Shown here: one piece after another, positions 58,698-64,000 of the stretch
How positions within the stretch are numbered: position 1 is the first letter of the stretch
Layout of the letters: each line of letters opens with the position of its first letter
DNA from: Straminergon stramineum
Taxonomy: Eukaryota; Streptophyta; Bryopsida; Hypnales; Calliergonaceae
Assembly: GCA_963920665.1 (NCBI GenBank)
Contig: OY987265.1
Coordinates: 23,875,001-23,939,000 of the forward strand
Direction: 5' to 3'
DNA: 64,000 nucleotides
Position numbers and translations under genes: made by a program
The notes under the pieces: model-generated
Told to the model about the DNA's origin: nothing
The model's database searches: none
Seen by the model: only the letters and a program-made list of their open reading frames with translations

Positions 58698-59218
58698 AGT
58701 ACTTTAAGAACTTTCTACCATACTCTAACTAAGGTGGATTTTGTAGTGAACTAAATTTTGCATTATCACACCTAGTTCGCATTAACTCCCAAGTTCCATC
58801 AAATTCTCAAAATCTAATTCATAGAGAGATTAAGATTGAGACTTGAGGCTTCACAGACTTTATGTCCCAAGTCTCTATACACTTAAATTACCTATATGGA
58901 AGCACTTTGGGGAAGTTTTGATGCCAAAGATGTGAGATTAGAACTTTAGTTGGGCCTAGCAAAAATGGAGACCCAACTTAGGCTTCAAGTCTTACAACTA
59001 GTCTATTATAGTATGAGAAGAGAAAACTAATTCAAGCATCCTTGTGGACTAATTCTATGATCAAACATGTTAGTTGTAGATTATATGCTCATAGTGCCTC
59101 CAATATGGAATTTATGACTTTTCGACCTATTTTTGATATATTCATCATATAATATTAAGCATGCAAAAATTTGCCAATGGGACTTGGAATTAGGAACTTC
59201 AATCATAGTATGAAGACC
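58698..59218. other. Intergenic, no gene seen
   Basis: AT-rich, no protein-like frame or repeat that I could define. Confidence 0.4.
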
Positions 59219-59221
59219 AAT

Positions 59222-59402
59222 CACTAGAAGAAAACAATTAGAGTCAACAAAAACTAGACAAGGTTTTCTAAAAATTGTGTTACAATGAATGCAAATTTTT
59301 TTAAACTATGTTGCAATCATCACGAATTTTTAGTTCTCTGTCTCAAAAAAATAGAAAATGTCAGCTAGTTTCTCTTGATTGTGATACAATTTTCTACTAG
59401 TG
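59222..59402. mobile_element. CACTA-type MITE, 181 bp, with 3-bp target duplication
   Basis: It begins CACTAGAAGAAAA and ends TTTTCTACTAGTG. It is flanked by AAT on both sides (59,219-59,221 and 59,403-59,405). It shares the terminal bases with the element at 47,021, but the interior differs, so it belongs to the same superfamily, not the same subfamily. Confidence 0.85.
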
Positions 59403-59405
59403 AAT

Positions 59406-62361
59406 GTCCCAACATTAAGTATAGTATTTGTTATTCAACTTCTACAAACCAAAGAAGTTGGGACTACAACTTGTAGAATTAGGACTTGGGACATAGTGTG
59501 AAGCGGACCTTGTTTATTACTATTGCCCCTCCAAAGTTTCAAAGTCCCTTTGGCAGACTTTTGGAATATTGGATAGGCTTGTAAGACCTCAATTTCTAAT
59601 GTGATTTTTGAAATATTTTTTGGGAGATGGAAAAATACATGAGCTTTCCAAGAACATATTTTTTATTTCAATCAATGCTAGGTAGCAAAAGTTATGTCAC
59701 TCTAAGCCCACAAAACAATTTACAAGGCGACGAAGAAAATACAAATACTTGAAATAAAATTATCAAAGATTATATTTTTGTTTCTAGAAATCTTTGATTA
59801 ATTTCATTTGGATTAGTGAAGGTTGTTGAGTTGCTTATTTAGCAAGCAATCATTGCATCTTTTTGAGAAAATAGGTTATTGGATATTTTTTGAACTAGCT
59901 TTTCATAATTTTAAAAAACAAAACCTCAAGGTTCAATTCGGCTTGTTAGAAAAATCTAAGCATTAAAATTAGTGTGTTTCAATTCCATTTTAGAGCAAAT
60001 AACAATTTAGTTTTCTTTCTAGCTCATAACTACTTCCACTCACCAAGTTTTTAAAGAATGAAAATCAATTTTGGGGGGATTTTTTTCCATGTATTTTCAA
60101 TTCAATTCTTCAGCAAGAGAAAAAATTTAATCAACATTTGTAGTGAAAAAAATTCTAAGTTAAGCAAAATCCAAGTCTTATATTCTACTTATGCAAGGTG
60201 CAAAAAAATTGTTTGTACACTTTCAACGCAAACATCTTGCAATCTATGTAGTTAAAGTTTTTTTAAACTCTTCCACATATTTAATACTAGTATAATGCAA
60301 GATCCTAAATTAAAAATTAAGAAAAAAATTTTAAAGCTTGTTAAGCTCTTTGATGTGATAATGTTTTGCAAACACCGTAATTAATCTAATTTCACAATTC
60401 TTCCCTACATTCATTACACTCAATCTAGAATGGAGGGATCTTCATTTTCACTAGCCACATTACCATGCTAATTGCAATGCTAGAACATGCCCCCATAGCA
60501 AACAACTCCAAAGAGTGCCACATAGTACACCAATTAGAAAAGCTTATTTTCAATATTATAATAATATTGAATTCCTAAATGCATTGATGCAGAAATTATG
60601 AGGTGACAAAGCTTTTAGAACATTTTACATAGACCAAAATTTTCAACTTCAAAGTGTCCTTTGAATCACAGGCATTGCAAACTTTTTAGGCAAGAGCTTT
60701 CTTTAATAATTCAAAATCAATATTGGGATAGTTTTTGAAATGAATCATGTTCTTATAGAATTGTTTACCACTTGCAAATAGGAATTTTTGAAGACCTAGT
60801 GAATCATCAATTTCCACAACTTACTATCTAAATTTAAAGAATTAAGATTATCATAACTTTGAGGAATCTTCAAAAAAATTTTAAGGAGTTTTGTTGCTTA
60901 AAGTTACTACTACAAAGTACAATTTATTGATTAAATATTATTGGTATAGTACTCTTTCAAACTTAGAATATCAATGGTTGCAACACATTATGAAAATTAA
61001 TGAATTGAAAAGGGCATTCCTCCAAAGAAAATGGGATGACTATAGCAAATGAAAATGATGAATACTAATTGTGCCATTGAAATCAATGCCATAAGTCAAG
61101 AATATATTCATGTTTTTTTATGATTTACAAAAACCACTAAAGTAAACCCCAAATAACAAATTGGCAAGCTCAATTCTTTATGTCCATAATTGGGGGGGGG
61201 GGGCCTTTGAAGTAGATAAGTAATAAAAAAACAAGCTTGATTGCTCATGATAATCAAAATCTATGTATCATCCAATTTTTACATCTCGGCAAGTAATTAT
61301 CTTAGTTTGGGTCATTTGTTGTTTTTTGTCCAAAGTCAAATAGATGGACAAGGGCTTCAATCCCTTAGAATATATGCATCCAAAATTGGTTAAAAAACAA
61401 ACATAGCATGACTACTAGTACTGAAATCCCTTGGTTGGGATTAAATAATGTGTTATAAATTAAAATATCTACATTAATTATATTTATAAAAATAAGAAAG
61501 AAAGATAATGAAAATGATAGTCAAACAATAATGGTTGGACTTTAAGTGCCTTCACTAATTTTTAATGTATGAATATGCATAAACTATCCAATTTTTATAT
61601 ATAGTAGAATGAAAACTACAGATTCAAGATGAAAGCATAAATATAATGGACATTGAGGTGGTAAAAGGCTAATGCATATTTAAATGATAGTGGCACCTTT
61701 ATTAACAATTACAAATGATCCATTTTCATATCTACTTGAATTAGCATTTTCTTATCCTCAATATCTAATTATTATTATGGGGTTATTATGAAGGGGTTAC
61801 TTAAATCCTTAACTCCTTAAGGACTAGATGTTCAAATTTTGAACAATGGATGAACACAATACATTCCAAGCACACAAAAATGTGTTTTTTCATCCTCTAA
61901 TTTTTTTGAAGATTCTGAGTGTGTTAGTTCTTTAACCTTTGCATGGTATTGATATTGTAGGCTTTGCTTTGCATATATTCTATAATTCAAAGGGTACCAA
62001 TAAATTCACCTTCAAAAAGTAACATTTTAAGTTCAAAAAATGACCTTCAAGAAACTACTTGAACAAAAATGTTAAAATAAAAATCTCCATAATTATAACT
62101 TAACATTTCCAACTTAAGGAAAAAAATTTATTGTAAAAAACACAAATATTCAATCTACAATAGGATTTTTCATTTTTTGGCTTCAAATTTAATTGAAAAT
62201 TTTGGTTGATAAAAAAGTTGATTGAACTATGTAAATATGATCTATGGATCATTTTCTATAACCATTATTTGAGAGTTGTCATCAAATTATTGTTCTAAGT
62301 TGCATTTTAAAACACATCTTCACAATTTTAGAAATCTAAACTACCCTAGGTCCTTCAGGGA
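59406..62361. other. Intergenic, no gene seen
   Basis: This is AT-rich. A run of 12 G at 61,192-61,203 is the only marked feature. A 65-codon frame at 60,058-60,255 (Cys/Lys-rich) is probably chance. Confidence 0.4.
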
Positions 62362-62590
62362 TTAACCCTTGAACACCGGGCTAGTGACCATGGAAATCCT
62401 CCCTTTCGGAACCGTATGACATTATCCACTTTATAAAAATCAAAAATACTCATTGGGAGTTAAACTATTGTAGAAGATCTCCCCTTTCCACCTCTAATTC
62501 TAAGGATGAATGGTTGCAATTCTGTCTTACAGAGGAGAATTCCTTGCATTCATCAGACAAAAAACATCCGCCACGTCCTGCAGGGGTTAA
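62362..62590 (-). mobile_element. 230-bp MITE, family A copy 3
   Basis: The reverse complement of the family at 42,482 and 42,776. It starts TTAACCCTTGAACA and ends AGGGGTTAA. Blocks shared in reverse: ccaatgagtatttttg, gtagaagatctcccctttcc, gaggagaattcctt. Length 229 bases, so near full length. Confidence 0.85.
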
Positions 62591-62745
62591 ATGAAGTCCA
62601 ACTATGAAACATTTTAAACATCCATCTTAAATATCTACAGTAGCATTTTTAGAAGAAACTCAACATGCCTTGGAGACATTGCAAGCCACAGTATTTTTCA
62701 AACCCACAATAATATTTAGCCCTGGAAACGGTCGTGCATACATAC

Positions 62746-62800
62746 CGTTATTAGTAGGAAGACCAAACGCTGACAAGCAAAGGTCGCCTCTGAGCTGCAC
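62746..62800 (-). other. Candidate 55-bp exon by splice signals
   Basis: On the minus strand, a good acceptor (tttctcctgtattgccag) and a good donor (aacg|gtatgt) bracket 55 bases that read VQLRGDLCLSAFGLPTNN in one frame. The stretch has higher GC than the surroundings. No family is recognised. Confidence 0.3.
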
Positions 62801-62905
62801 CTGGCAATACAGGAGAAAGATGCTCGCCACCCGAAGACCCATTCTGGACAACCCAAACGGATTAAAATACAGTACTTGAACATCAGAGTTCTTTGCAGGG
62901 TGGCT

Positions 62906-63157
62906 TCAGGATTTGCACTCAACACACGAGTGATTGTTTGCATCGAAGATTGAATATTTTGCACTCAGCCTTGAGAACTGAAATTCGTCCGAATCAGTTG
63001 AATCTGTGGAGAAGCGGCCAGTACCTTTGGAACTGGTATAGAGAGAGATTACTGAATCTTCACCAGATGCAAGCACACCAACTTTGCGTGGTATCCTCGA
63101 GACATGGCGGTTTGCAGGCCAAGACCGCGGCAGAGAGTTTCTCCTGGTTGCGATCAC
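62906..63157 (-). other. Possible exon of an unknown gene
   Basis: A minus-strand frame reads a Ser/Asp-rich, protein-like stretch (SRIPRKVGVLASGEDSVIS, later SSKGTGRFSTDSTDSDEF). A competing 114-codon frame lies on the + strand at 62,893-63,237, so strand is uncertain. GC content here is higher than in the flanking 3 kb. With the candidate 55-bp exon it could be part of a gene continuing past the window. Confidence 0.3.
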
Positions 63158-63237
63158 TTCCAGTGGAACTCAGATTCTTCCGGCAGAAGGCTAAGGTACG
63201 TGCACCGAAACTCAAACCTCTTGATACGTACTTCTAA

Positions 63238-64000
63238 GGTTCTGTAAGAGAAAAACTTCACTAATTCAGCAACTCTACAAACAGATGTACGTGCTGTAAA
63301 TCGAAAGTAGCTAAAACTTGTTATGAGATTCAAATGACAGAAGTTTGATCAAGAGATTCAAGTTCACGAGTCTGGGTGTGGGTACAAGTAGCCGAAAAGA
63401 ATCTAGAAACAATTTACGATTACGTGAGTGGGGAGTGGGGAGTGCTGAGCATCATTTACAGTGACTTTTGTAAATAACATTGTTAACCTGGTTTAGCAGG
63501 GTCCTTTCAGTGGGGTTTTTTTTCTTTTGGAGGTGACCACCAAAAGCAAGTATTACCGAAGCATCACTAACTAAACAGGAGGTGATTTAGTAGCCACATC
63601 TTAACGTAGTTTTACCCTTTGCTTTCCATGAAAATAGAGACCTTACTAGTGAGGTTTCAGTAAGCATTTTAGTTTGAATCCCTCACAAGCATCTTCCGAG
63701 GTATGTTCCTATCTACGATTAGGTATCACAAATGACCTTTGAAAAGAAGCCTCTGGATTATAGAATGTTCATTCAAGAAGTCAGATATTTCCTCCTTACG
63801 TTCTTGTAGAGGGATTTCAATTGAAGGGCCATTACCACCTCAAGAAGACTCTGCTAGAATGGTTAATAATTTTCAATGATTGGATGAGGAGTGAGATTTT
63901 ACAGAAATCAGCAAATTCTAATACCTAAATGACAGGGAAGAGCGAACCTGATGGTTGTTGCGGTGGAGGAGAATCAGGTGGATGCCAAGCTAAGCAACCT
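63238..64000. other. Window edge, possible minus-strand exon at the end
   Basis: The last 50 or so bases read on the minus strand as a Pro/Gln-rich stretch (CLAWHPPDSPPPQQPS), followed by a possible donor atcag|gttcgc near 63,950. The rest shows no recognisable feature. Confidence 0.25.

Overview
The window looks like nuclear DNA of a land plant with a large, repeat-rich genome. It is AT-rich, has only three clearly recognisable host genes in 64 kb, carries a plant-type Ty3/gypsy retrotransposon primed by initiator tRNA-Met, and contains plant CACTA-type MITEs. One gene is of the TANGLED family, known to me only from land plants. I lean towards a gymnosperm, with a fern as the alternative, but nothing here settles this.

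Layout. 1-13.4 kb: old transposon debris, including a direct repeat (about 1.25-2.4 and 7.25-8.1 kb), a diverged inverted-repeat element (4.3-6.2 kb) and a decayed transposase-like gene with a SWIM-type zinc motif (8.1-11.2 kb). 13.4-37.4 kb: nested LTR-retrotransposon sequence. Two copies of one large element lie in opposite orientation (20.2-about 29 kb on +, about 30.1-37.4 kb on -), and part of a third lies at 16.5-17.6 kb. A Ty3/gypsy element (22,844 to about 27,930) with an open pol but broken gag and no 3' LTR sits inside the + copy. The - copy holds a 1,391-bp near-perfect inverted repeat around a 200-N assembly gap whose two edges are the same 110 bp.

40.9-57.3 kb is the gene island. 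It holds a single-exon Mpv17/PMP22 membrane protein (-), a mitochondrial carrier of the plant UCP3/PUMP3 type (+, two coding exons plus an inferred 5'UTR exon) and a TANGLED-like division-plane protein (-, six exons reconstructed from splice sites and phase). The carrier and the TANGLED-like gene converge tail to tail. All three genes have a CACGTG hexamer upstream. 42.5-63 kb also holds several small inverted-repeat elements: a 230-bp family with three copies, two CACTA-type MITEs with 3-bp target duplications, and others. The last 1.4 kb has weak exon-like signals.

The genes do not form one pathway. I found no clearly new system. The most unusual items are the palindrome at the gap, the repeated copies of the Mpv17 gene's 3' end behind the gene, and a TANGLED-like peptide segment outside the TANGLED-like transcript model.
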